A stretch of 64,000 nucleotides of DNA from NCBI RefSeq assembly GCF_016786355.1, contig NZ_JADWYX010000017.1, forward strand, positions 1 to 64,000, given 5' to 3'. The notes below the pieces were generated by a model. It had not been told where the DNA came from and ran no database searches. It saw only the letters and a program-made list of their open reading frames with translations. Position numbers and translations under genes: made by a program. Positions 42,979-50,530 of this stretch are shown here, piece by piece (position 1 is the first letter of the stretch; every line of letters begins with the position of its first letter). The DNA comes from Frankia sp. AgB1.9 (GTDB lineage: Bacteria; Actinomycetota; Actinomycetes; Frankiales; Frankiaceae).

Positions 42979-43584
42979 ATGTATGTGCCCAGGGTGAACA
43001 AGGTCGAGGACGAAGCCCTGGTCCGGGGTTTCGTCGCCGAGTGCGGAGCCGCGACGCTCGTGACGGTCGGCCCGGACGGGAGTCCGGACGCGACGCTGCT
43101 GCCGGTCCTCTGGAAGTCCGACCAGGTCGTCGGCCACCTGGCCCGCGCCAACGACCACTGGCGCCGGATGCGGGACGACACCCCCGGGCTGGTCGTGGTG
43201 ACCGGGCCGCAGGCCTACGTGTCGCCGTCCTGGTACCCGAGCAAGGCGCAGGACGGTCGGGTCGTGCCGACCTGGAACTACTCGGCGGCTCAGCTGCGCG
43301 GCACGATCACCGTGCACGACGACCCGGACTGGCTGCGCGGCCTCGTCACCCGGCTGACCGAGCGGCACGAGTCCGGACGGGCCGATCCGTGGGCGGTGGG
43401 GGATGCGCCCGAGCGGTTCATCGACGGCAACCTCCGGGCCATCGTCGGAGTCTGCCTGCACGTCACGTCCGTCGAGGCGAAGGCCAAATGGAGCCAGAAC
43501 CGGTCCGACGCCGACCGGGCCGGCGTTCTCGCGGGCCTTACCGACCCGGCCGCCCAGGCCCGGATGAGGTCCGCCTCGCTGTGA
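42979..43584 (+). CDS. PaiB-like FMN-binding protein
   Basis: This is a 201-residue FMN-binding split-barrel protein of the PaiB group. MYVPRVNKVEDEALVRGFV, GPQAYVSPSWYPSK and VVPTWNYSAAQLRG are the family motifs that bind FMN. In Bacillus PaiB is a negative regulator of sporulation and protease genes; many homologues are flavin- or haem-linked enzymes, so the regulatory role is not assured. The ATG at 42979 gives the conserved MYVPR start; an upstream Met at 42940 is unlikely. Confidence 0.9.
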   Translation: MYVPRVNKVEDEALVRGFVAECGAATLVTVGPDGSPDATLLPVLWKSDQVVGHLARANDHWRRMRDDTPGLVVVTGPQAYVSPSWYPSKAQDGRVVPTWNYSAAQLRGTITVHDDPDWLRGLVTRLTERHESGRADPWAVGDAPERFIDGNLRAIVGVCLHVTSVEAKAKWSQNRSDADRAGVLAGLTDPAAQARMRSASL

Positions 43585-43640
43585 GGACCGGTCCAGCGAA
43601 TCCGCAGGCCGGCGCCGACCCTCGCCGACGCCGATTTCCC

Positions 43641-43703
43641 TACCAAGTTGGCGATCATCGGCGGCTGTACCCGGCCCACACCACGATGATCGTGGACTGG
43701 GTA
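43641..43703. repeat. 63-bp intergenic palindrome, copy 1
   Basis: The element begins TACCAAGTTGGCGATCATCG and ends so that its reverse begins TACCCAGTCCACGATCATCG. Length is 63 bp, equal to copy 2 downstream. The word TGATCGCC near the arm ends is shared with the 75-bp family. Confidence 0.75.
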
Positions 43704-43744
43704 TGGAAACTGTCGGTCTGCGCCTGATTCGCGCCTTTTATCCA

Positions 43745-43807
43745 TACCAGGTTCGCGATCATGGCCGGTCACGCGGCCTGGATCAGCCGAAGATCGCCGT
43801 CTTGGTA
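43745..43807. repeat. 63-bp intergenic palindrome, copy 2
   Basis: The left arm begins TACCAGGTTCGCGATCATGG and the reverse of the right arm begins TACCAAGACGGCGATCTTCG. It lies 41 bp after copy 1, in the gap between the PaiB-like gene and the SnoaL-like gene. Confidence 0.75.
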
Positions 43808-44051
43808 TCGGATTGGGTCCGGCCACCCCGAAGAGATCATGGAGGGCCCGTTCACTCCCGGACGGGCCGCGCGGCCGCCGACCAGAGGGCGGGCGCAGGC
43901 GCCCTCTGCTCCGAGAGCAAGTGCTTACTAAGTTCTTGTCACGGCCTCGGGGCGGACCTAGTGTGTCCCGTGCCTCATCCGCCGCGGCCGCAGGCTGGCT
44001 GGCCGGCGGGCTGGGGCGGCGGGGCCGCCGAGCGACGTGAGGGGACACATC

Positions 44052-44459
44052 ATGATCGAGGACAAGGTCGTCACCGCGTTGCAGCGGCACTGGGAGGACG
44101 GGTTCAACCAGTACGACCTCGACCTGGTGATGGAGCCCGTCGACCGCGACGTGGTGTTCAGCTCGCCGTTCGTCCCGCGGCTGACAGGCGACCCGGAGAA
44201 GGTGACCATCGAGGGCTACGACGCCTTCCGGTCCTACATCGACGACTCGATGCGCCGCGTCCCCGACATCCGCTACTCGATCGACGCGTCCTTCGTGAGC
44301 ACCCAGACGGTTGTCTTCGTCTACACCTGCCGGTTCACCGACGGACAGGTGAAGACCGGCGCCGACTCCATCCGCCTCAACAGGGACGGGAAGATCGTCG
44401 AGTGGCGCTGCCACTACTCGTTCGACCCGGAAGCCCTGGACAGCCTCATCCAGGACTGA
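44052..44459 (+). CDS. SnoaL-like/NTF2-fold protein
   Basis: This is a 135-residue protein of the SnoaL-like nuclear-transport-factor-2 fold. An N-terminal helix pair (VVTALQRHWEDGFNQYDLDL) is followed by strands and VRFTDGQVK-like segments; VFSSPFVPRL and EGYDAFRSYIDDSMRRVPDI are typical. Members bind or isomerise small polyketide or steroid-like ligands. The start at 44052 is favoured by GAGGGG upstream and by the domain boundary. The truncated haemoglobin follows after 24 nt. Confidence 0.82.
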   Translation: MIEDKVVTALQRHWEDGFNQYDLDLVMEPVDRDVVFSSPFVPRLTGDPEKVTIEGYDAFRSYIDDSMRRVPDIRYSIDASFVSTQTVVFVYTCRFTDGQVKTGADSIRLNRDGKIVEWRCHYSFDPEALDSLIQD

Positions 44460-44483
44460 CCACGGGGCTGGCATTCTTGGCCC

Positions 44484-44927
44484 ATGCGCAGCGTGTACGA
44501 GGAAGCGGGCGGCGACGAGGGGCTGCGGCGCCTGGCGGATGCCTGGCATCGCCGGGTCATGGCCGATGAGGTCGTGAGCCACGCCTTCAGCCATGGATTC
44601 CGCCCTGACCACCTCGAACGGCTCGCCAGCTACTGGGCCGAGGCGCTCGGCGGGCCTACCTCGTACTCCGACCGGTACGGGGACGAGACCCTCGTTGTGC
44701 GGCTCCACAGCGGCAACGGCCCGCATGACGAGATGGACCGCCGAGCAATCGACTGCTTCGACGAGGCCCTGGCGGATGCCGGTCTGACCGCCGAGCCGCT
44801 CCGCCAGGTTCTGCGCGACTACTTCGCCTGGGCCACCACGACGACGATGAGCCGCTACCACGACTCCGGCGACGACGTCCCCGCCGGCCTGACGATCCCG
44901 CGCTGGTCGTGGGCCGGCCTCGTCTAG
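44484..44927 (+). CDS. Group II truncated haemoglobin
   Basis: This is a 147-residue truncated-globin-like protein. HRRVMADEVVSHAFSHGFRP and HLERLASYWAEALGG form the first helices, and LHSGNGPHDEMDRRAIDCFD carries the probable proximal His, then a long C-terminal tail to WSWAGLV. The group handles oxygen, nitric oxide or redox chemistry. It follows the SnoaL-like gene closely, so the two probably form an operon. It is convergent with the polymerase gene across palindrome copy C. Confidence 0.87.
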   Translation: MRSVYEEAGGDEGLRRLADAWHRRVMADEVVSHAFSHGFRPDHLERLASYWAEALGGPTSYSDRYGDETLVVRLHSGNGPHDEMDRRAIDCFDEALADAGLTAEPLRQVLRDYFAWATTTTMSRYHDSGDDVPAGLTIPRWSWAGLV

Positions 44928-44948
44928 GACCCGGTACCGCGACCGCCT

Positions 44949-45023
44949 TGATCGCGGTTTGGGCCCTGGGATGGTCGTGCCGGGCGCGGTTCTACGACCA
45001 CCCCAGGGCTCAAATGGCGATCA
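44949..45023. repeat. 75-bp intergenic palindrome, copy C
   Basis: The left arm begins TGATCGCGGTTTGGGCCCTG and the right arm in reverse begins TGATCGCCATTTGAGCCCTG. It lies between the convergent globin and DNA polymerase-like genes. Confidence 0.8.
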
Positions 45024-45077
45024 TGGAGACCCGGAACCGGGCGAACGTCGCCGGAGACGGCACTGGCCGGCCCGTCG

Positions 45078-47022
45078 TCAGGGCTTCGCGTCGGACCAGC
45101 GGCTGATGACGGCGATGTCGGCGACGAACCGGACCGCGCTGCCGGCTGCCCAGTAGGCGGCGGTCGCGTCGAGAGCCCGGTGGGTGGCGGCGACGGCGGC
45201 CTCGGCGGTCGGGACCGGGACCTGGAGCAGCAGCTCGTCGTGCAGGCACAGGACGATCGTGCCGCCCAGCGGGATCAGCGCCTGGCGGACCGTCACGGCC
45301 CAGGCCTTGAACAGCTCGGCGGCCGCGCCCTGGACGACGGCGTTGCGGGCGAACCGGCCGTAGGCCGCCGCCGCGCGGCCGATGTCCCCGTCCGCGTCGG
45401 CCGGTAGCGCCCGCAGCGGGATCCGCCGGCCGCCGAACGTCCGCAGCGGCGCGGCGGGTGCGGCGCCGAGCGCGGCCGAGCGCCCGGCGGCGTCCGCCGC
45501 GTCGAGGTACGCGAGCGCGACGCCATAGGTCTCACGCATCTGGCGCAACGCCTGGCCGGCCGCGCCGGTGGTCTGGCCGTACATCGCGGCGAGGACCGCG
45601 ACCTTGGCGGTCGGCCGGTCGACCCCGAGCCGGGCGGCGACCGGGGCGTACAGGTCGTCCTGCCGGGTCGCCCTGGTCAGCTCCGGGTCGCCGGAGACGA
45701 CGGCGAGCACCCTCGGCTCGATCTGGCCCAGGTCGGCGCGCACGAACCGGTGGCCGGGCTCGGCCACGACGGGCGACCCGCATCTCGGCGGGCAGGTTGT
45801 GCAGCCCGGCGTCGGCCGTCATGCGGCCGGCCGCGCCGTCGCTGCCGTGCCACCGGCCGCGCAGCCGGCCGTCGGCCCCGACGTGGGTGGCGAGCCACCG
45901 ATGCCCGTAGGTTGTCGCGATCCGCTCCGCCTTGCGCCAGGCGAGCAGCTCGTCGATGACCGGATGAGCGGCGCTGAGGGCACGCAGCCGGCCGGATCGC
46001 GTGTCGGGCACGTCGATCCCGACCGCCGCGAGCGCGGCCCGGACCGACGCCGGGTTACGCAGGTCGACCGATGAGCTCAGCTGGCGCAGGACCGGGGCGT
46101 CCCGGGCTCGCCTGGCCGCCGCCTCCCCCGCGTCGCCGACCGGCGGCGGGCCGATGATCTCGGTGATGGTCGCCGTCGCCGTCGGCCGGTCGACCGGCAG
46201 GCCGTCGCGTTCCAGCTCACGGGCCAGCACCTCGGCCGCGGACTCGGCGCGTGCCGTCAGCAGCGCCAGCGGCAGCCGCGCGGGCCTCCCCCGTGGGTCC
46301 GGCAGCGCGCTCAACGCCTGCTCCTGCGCCGCCATCGTGACCAGCGCGAGCCGCGCGAAGCGGGCCGCCCGCGCCAGCCGGACGTCTGGCCCACCGCCGG
46401 CGTCGGCGCCGGCGCCCAACGTCTCGTCGACCCAGCCGAGCCGAAGCTGCCCGTCTGGCCCGACCGGGTCGTCGACGTCGCCCGCGTCGTCCGGCTGCTC
46501 GACCATCGCCAGCAGGTCGAGCTGGCCGTCGCCGCGGGCCCGTTGGGGCGGCGGCGGAACCGGCAGGCCGCGGGTGGCCGCCCAGACAGCGCCCGGGTCG
46601 TCACGGTGCCCGCCCCGCAGGATCCGGTGCACGGCGGCGAGGTCCCAGCTCAGTGCCGGGCCACGTTGGTCGGACTCGCGCCACCCGCCAGCCAGCGGCG
46701 ACCCGGCGCCGCGCGCCGACCACCACACCCAGCGCGGGCCGATCGCCCCCTCCACGTCGGTCAGCACCTCCGCCGGATCGCCGTATCCGGCCCAGCCACC
46801 CTCTCCGAACGCGAGCGCCACCCCGACACCTGGAACAGCGACCACCGCGACGGCCGTGCCCGGTCCTACGCCCTCCGCCCGCAGCGCGCTCGCAGGGCCA
46901 CCCGGCAGACCTGGCCGGGCTGGCGAAGCTGCCCTGGCCGGACTGTCTGGCCGGGCTGGCCTGGCCGGCCGGGCCGGATCGTCAGCCGTCCAGGACGAGA
47001 CCACACGGTCATGGTGCCCCAC
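45078..47022 (-). pseudogene. DNA polymerase I-like gene broken by a frameshift
   Basis: Together two frames make one actinobacterial bifunctional exonuclease/polymerase-like protein. The first frame runs from 47022 through an exonuclease-like region and ends its homology at LHNLPAEMR. One base later, in another frame, it continues from 45767 with the polymerase core: motif A FVRADLGQIEPRVLAVV, motif B AKVAVLAAMYGQTTG, and motif C VLCLHDELLLQVP with the catalytic Asp-Glu. The shift falls at about 45768-45774, equivalent to one inserted C. Motifs on both sides are intact, so this is a recent mutation or a sequencing error; there is no slippery heptamer there. The start at 47022 is uncertain. 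Confidence 0.8.
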
Positions 47023-47116
47023 GCCACCGACATTTCAGGGCCGGCGACCAGCCAGAACGCTCCGGTCGTCCGGGCGCGGCCGTTTCGCGCGCCCCACCGA
47101 CAGGTTCGGCCTCATT

Positions 47117-47132
47117 GACAAATAATTTTGTC
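47117..47132. promoter_or_regulatory. Palindromic operator before the ArsR-type gene
   Basis: GACAAATAATTTTGTC has perfect 6-bp arms GACAAA and TTTGTC and ends 17 bp before the ATG at 47150. TTGACA overlaps its left arm and could be the -35 box, so binding of the ArsR protein would block its own promoter. Confidence 0.6.
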
Positions 47133-47149
47133 GGGTCAACCATGGACGC

Positions 47150-47797
47150 ATGCTCGACGTAGCGGTCATCGACAGTCCTGGCGCGGCGGAGGCCTCGCTG
47201 GACCCAATGCGGGCGCGGCTTCTGGCCGCGCTCGCGGAGCCGGGGTCGGCGACGAGCCTGGCCGCCAGGACCGGCCTCACCAGGCAGAAGGTGAACTACC
47301 ACCTGCACGCGCTGGAGCAGCACGGGCTGGTGGAACTGGTCGAGGAGCGCCGCAAGGGGAACTGCACCGAACGGATACTCCAGGCGACCGCGAGTTCGTA
47401 TGTCATCTCTCCCGCCGCGCTGGCGGACGTCGCCCCGGATCCAGACCGGGCGCGGGATGAGGGCTCGGCCCGCTGGATGCTGGCCCTTGCCGCCCGGCTG
47501 ATCCACGAGGTGGGGCAGTTGCTCGCCGGCGCCACGGCCGCCCGTAAGCGGCTGGCCACCTTCGCGATCGACAGCGAGATCCGGTTCGCCACCGCGGCGG
47601 ACCGGGCGGCGTTCGCGGGCGAGCTATCCGACGCGGTCACGGCGCTGGTGGCGAGGTACCACGACGAGACGGCCACCGGCGGCAGGCCGCATCGGCTCGT
47701 GATCGCTCTACATCCCAGCCTCAAACCCCCGGACGTCGACACCGCTCCGCCGCGCCATCCAAGCCCGCCCGAGCCCGGTCTCACCGAGGAGAGCTGA
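47150..47797 (+). CDS. ArsR-family transcription regulator
   Basis: This is a 215-residue winged-helix protein. The domain at about 18-85 has RARLLAALAEPGSATSLAAR, the recognition helix TRQKVNYHLHALEQHGLVEL and the wing VEERRKGNCTERILQA. No metal-binding Cys pair is seen, so it probably senses something other than metal. ArsR and SRPBCC genes form a common actinobacterial operon; here the SRPBCC start is 1 nt after the stop. A palindromic operator precedes it, which suggests autoregulation. Confidence 0.9.
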   Translation: MLDVAVIDSPGAAEASLDPMRARLLAALAEPGSATSLAARTGLTRQKVNYHLHALEQHGLVELVEERRKGNCTERILQATASSYVISPAALADVAPDPDRARDEGSARWMLALAARLIHEVGQLLAGATAARKRLATFAIDSEIRFATAADRAAFAGELSDAVTALVARYHDETATGGRPHRLVIALHPSLKPPDVDTAPPRHPSPPEPGLTEES

Positions 47798-47798
47798 C

Positions 47799-48551
47799 AT
47801 GCCGAACGAGCCGACGAGCAACTTGCCCACCCCGGGCGGGCGCGAGTTCGCGATCGAACGCGAAACAGAGCTGCGGACCACGCCCGAGGACTACTGGGAG
47901 GCGGTGACCAACGGCAACGCGGCCTGGCTCTGGCCGATGGAGGCCCCTGAGCCGCGAGTCGGCGGGGCCGCCGCGTTCGGCGGCACCGTGCTGGCCTGGG
48001 AGCCGCCACATCACCTGATCATGCGCAGCGAGGGCCCGGAAGGCTGGTTCAACCAGCTTGAGCATCTGATCGAGGCTCGGGACGGTGGCACGACCTGGGT
48101 CCGGTACGTGCACAGCGGAGTCTTCGTCGACGACTGGGACAACCAGTACGACGGGGCGGGCAAGCACACCGACTTCTATCTGCACACGCTTGGCCAGTAC
48201 CTGCGGTGCTACAACGGTCGGCCGGCCAAGTACGTCAGCATCGACGCTCCGGCCTCGTCGGTCACGCCGGACGGCTTCGACGCGCTGCGCCGCGCCGCCG
48301 GCCTCGCGGACGCGAAGGTCGGTGACCGGGTTCAGCTGACGATTCCCGGGCTTCCCGCGCTGGACGCGGCCGTCGACTACCTCACTCCACATTTCCTCGG
48401 GCTCCATACCGAGGACGCGATGTACCGGGTCTTCGGCCGCAACGCCTTCGGCGCCCCGGTGGCGGTCGCCGTCCATCTCTTCAGCCCGGGCGCGGACGAG
48501 CCAACCGTCGACAAGGCCCTGCACGCCTGGCTCGACGGCGTCTACGCCTGA
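47799..48551 (+). CDS. SRPBCC/AHA1-like ligand-binding protein
   Basis: This is a 250-residue protein of the SRPBCC (AHSA1, activator-of-Hsp90-like) fold. The helix-grip start FAIERETELRTTPEDYWEAV, VGGAAAFGGTVLAWEPPHHL and the strand TTWVRYVHSGVF are typical, and the C-terminal half repeats a similar shape. Such proteins bind hydrophobic small molecules. It is co-transcribed with the ArsR gene and is probably its regulated target; the ligand is unknown. Confidence 0.85.
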   Translation: MPNEPTSNLPTPGGREFAIERETELRTTPEDYWEAVTNGNAAWLWPMEAPEPRVGGAAAFGGTVLAWEPPHHLIMRSEGPEGWFNQLEHLIEARDGGTTWVRYVHSGVFVDDWDNQYDGAGKHTDFYLHTLGQYLRCYNGRPAKYVSIDAPASSVTPDGFDALRRAAGLADAKVGDRVQLTIPGLPALDAAVDYLTPHFLGLHTEDAMYRVFGRNAFGAPVAVAVHLFSPGADEPTVDKALHAWLDGVYA

Positions 48552-49054
48552 CGCTCGCCCCAACCTGACGCCCGTCGGCGTTTTCGGCGGCCGGCTCGCC
48601 GGACGGCGGGAGCGGCGCTTCGCGGGCCGGCCAGCCGCGGCCTCGCGACCGGCCCCCGGATGCGGACCTGTCCATCGGGGTGACAGGTCCGCCCGCGGCC
48701 CTCGTCGGCCCGTCCCCATGGGCTCGGCCACGGTCACGCGGTCGGCCGAGGTGGCCTGTCTACCAGCGGTTTCGCGACACCGGGCCGGGGTGACCGGACC
48801 TCGGAGCGAGCGTTGCCGAGACCTCCGCCTTGGCATTTTCCGGCCAGACCAGGTGGCTGCGGGCACCGACGAAGGGGTCCGGCCCACGCTATTCTCAGAC
48901 CAGACGTGAATCTGCCGACTTGTTTGCGGCACGGCAGCGCGTCAACCGGCACTGCATCGCATCAACCGGCACAGCATCGCGTCAACCGGTGCCGGGTTTC
49001 GAGTCACTACGGGGGTGCGCGGTTGTCTGTCAAGTGCGCGGAGGCTGGTCCGTG
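48552..49054. other. Intergenic stretch before the type VII locus
   Basis: No gene is supported in these 503 bp. It contains the tandem repeats listed at 48939-48995 and presumably the promoter of the secretion-toxin cluster. Confidence 0.45.
48939..48995. repeat. Three tandem 20-bp repeats
   Basis: GCGTCAACCGGCACTGCATC (48939-48958) is followed by a copy with two changes (48959-48978) and a shorter third (48979-48995). Each contains GTCAACCGG or ATCAACCGG. They lie 60 bp before the type VII cluster and could be iterated regulator sites. Confidence 0.65.
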
Positions 49055-49423
49055 ATGGCCGGCGTATTCGGGCTCAACAGCGCTGCGGCCGTCGCGTTGT
49101 CGGGCGAGCTTGCCGCCATTCGAGCGTCATTGGCGTCGCTCGGGTCGGATATCGACGAGGCGCGCGGCATCACGGGCTCGACCGATGTCGAGGACGCACT
49201 GGAAAGATTCGTGCGCGACTCGTCGGACAGCCGGGGAAATCTCGACCAACTGCTGGCCAGGGCAATCGGGCTCGTGAACGGGCTGGTCGACGGCACTGCT
49301 GCCGTCGATACGAGTCTCGCGCAGGCGCTCGGCCCGGCCGGCGGACCCGCGTCCTCGACACCGGACGTCGCCGGTGGGCTGGGCAGTGCTCTCGGCCTGG
49401 CCGCGGCGGCGGGCGCGGCGTGA
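49055..49423 (+). CDS. Small helical type VII cluster protein
   Basis: This is a 122-residue protein of long helices (VALSGELAAIRASLASLGSD, then NLDQLLARAIGLVNGLVDG) ending in a Gly/Ala-rich tail. Length and helical content resemble WXG100-like or Esp-type secreted partners, but no WxG motif is present. The ATG at 49055 is preferred over the upstream frame. Its stop overlaps the next start (GTGA), so it is the first gene of the type VII/RHS operon. Confidence 0.6.
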   Translation: MAGVFGLNSAAAVALSGELAAIRASLASLGSDIDEARGITGSTDVEDALERFVRDSSDSRGNLDQLLARAIGLVNGLVDGTAAVDTSLAQALGPAGGPASSTPDVAGGLGSALGLAAAAGAA

Positions 49424-50061
49424 ACGCGCTGGTGACGGGGCAGCGCGGGTTCAGCCTGCGGGTCCCGGACTCCTGGTTCGCGTTCGACGTGCGGCGCGCG
49501 ACGCGGACCGGGGATCTGGCCCGGCTGGTCGACGCGCGCACGGCGGCCCAGCCGCGTCTGCGGCCGTACCGTTCCGCGCTGCTCAAGATGCTGCGCGAGG
49601 TGGCTGACCGGGCCGAACGGCGGGGCGCCGTGTACTGCGCGGCCGCGCCGGCGGACGACCCGGGCGGCGGCACGGTCGCCACGCTGCTGGTGTTCCAGAC
49701 CGCCGGCGCCGACGATCCGACGGACAGCACCGTCGCCGCGATCGCCGGGGCGCTGACGGCCCGAGCGCCGACCCAGCCGGGTGGGCCGTGGCGCACCGTC
49801 GAGATCGTCAGCATCCCGGCCGGCGACGCGGTCCGGATCCGTGCCGTCGAGCCAGCCGCGCTCGACGGCGGCACGGCAGTCGACACCGTCACGATGCAGA
49901 CCCTCATTCCGGTGCCCACCACAGATCACGAGGAATGGCAAGTCGGCGTGCTGAACATCGTCCTCACCAGCCCTCACGTTGGTCTCGCCGACCCGTTGCT
50001 CGACCTTTTCGAGGCCATCAGCGACACGCTTCAGTGGTCGGCTGGCGACCCCCCTGGCTAG
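49420..50061 (+). CDS. Type VII cluster protein, unknown
   Basis: This is a 213-residue mixed alpha/beta protein starting at GTG 49420 (VNALVTGQRGFSLRVPDSWF), overlapping the previous stop. It contains RPYRSALLKMLREVADRAER and GEVVSIPAGDAVRIRAVEP-like strands (here VEIVSIPAGDAVRIRA) typical of proteins of type VII export clusters that help secreted substrates fold. No catalytic site is seen. The WXG100-like gene follows after 142 bp. Confidence 0.6.
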   Translation: MNALVTGQRGFSLRVPDSWFAFDVRRATRTGDLARLVDARTAAQPRLRPYRSALLKMLREVADRAERRGAVYCAAAPADDPGGGTVATLLVFQTAGADDPTDSTVAAIAGALTARAPTQPGGPWRTVEIVSIPAGDAVRIRAVEPAALDGGTAVDTVTMQTLIPVPTTDHEEWQVGVLNIVLTSPHVGLADPLLDLFEAISDTLQWSAGDPPG

Positions 50062-50203
50062 TTCCACCGACCCCGACGCGATTTCCCTTCGACTGACCAC
50101 GCCACAGACATCGTCCGTCTACCCGACGCCTCGGCCTTTACGACCTTTGACGGGCCGCCCCTGCCCTCTTCCGCCCTTTCTCGCGCCGATGGGAGATCCC
50201 TCG

Positions 50204-50500
50204 ATGGCGAACATCCAGGTCGACTATGAGGCCATCCGTTCAACGGCGACCGCGCTGTCCCGCGCGCACACCGACATGGAAGGCCAGCTGACGACGCTCA
50301 AAGGCCTGATCGACAACCTGGTGACCAGCGGCTTCATCACCGATCAGGCCTCCGGCCGGTTCCATGAGGCGTATGTCAGCTGGGACACCGGAACCCGCCA
50401 GGCCATGAGCGGTCTGACCGGCATGAGCCGGTTCCTCACCGACGCCATCTCCCAGCACGAGCAGCTCGACGTGACCCTCGGTCAGGCCGCGGGCGGGTAG
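50204..50500 (+). CDS. WXG100-like type VII substrate
   Basis: This is a 98-residue helical-hairpin protein (VDYEAIRSTATALSRAHTDM, then a turn and SGRFHEAYVSWDTGTRQAMS). The turn reads SGFITDQ instead of the usual WxG, so Trp is replaced by Phe, while the spacing matches WXG100 proteins. Such proteins are secreted as dimers, and their partners often dock larger toxins on the EccC ATPase. It lies 30 bp before the RHS toxin gene and is probably its export chaperone. Confidence 0.8.
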   Translation: MANIQVDYEAIRSTATALSRAHTDMEGQLTTLKGLIDNLVTSGFITDQASGRFHEAYVSWDTGTRQAMSGLTGMSRFLTDAISQHEQLDVTLGQAAGG

Positions 50501-50530
50501 CCGACCGCCCGCGGGAGTGGGGAGCACCGG

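Noticed and set aside
45768-45774. Programmed ribosomal frameshift in the polymerase gene
   Set aside because: No slippery heptamer or downstream pseudoknot is evident and orthologues are known as single frames.
48939-48995. Possible CRISPR array
   Set aside because: The repeats are directly adjacent without unique spacers, and no cas gene is present.
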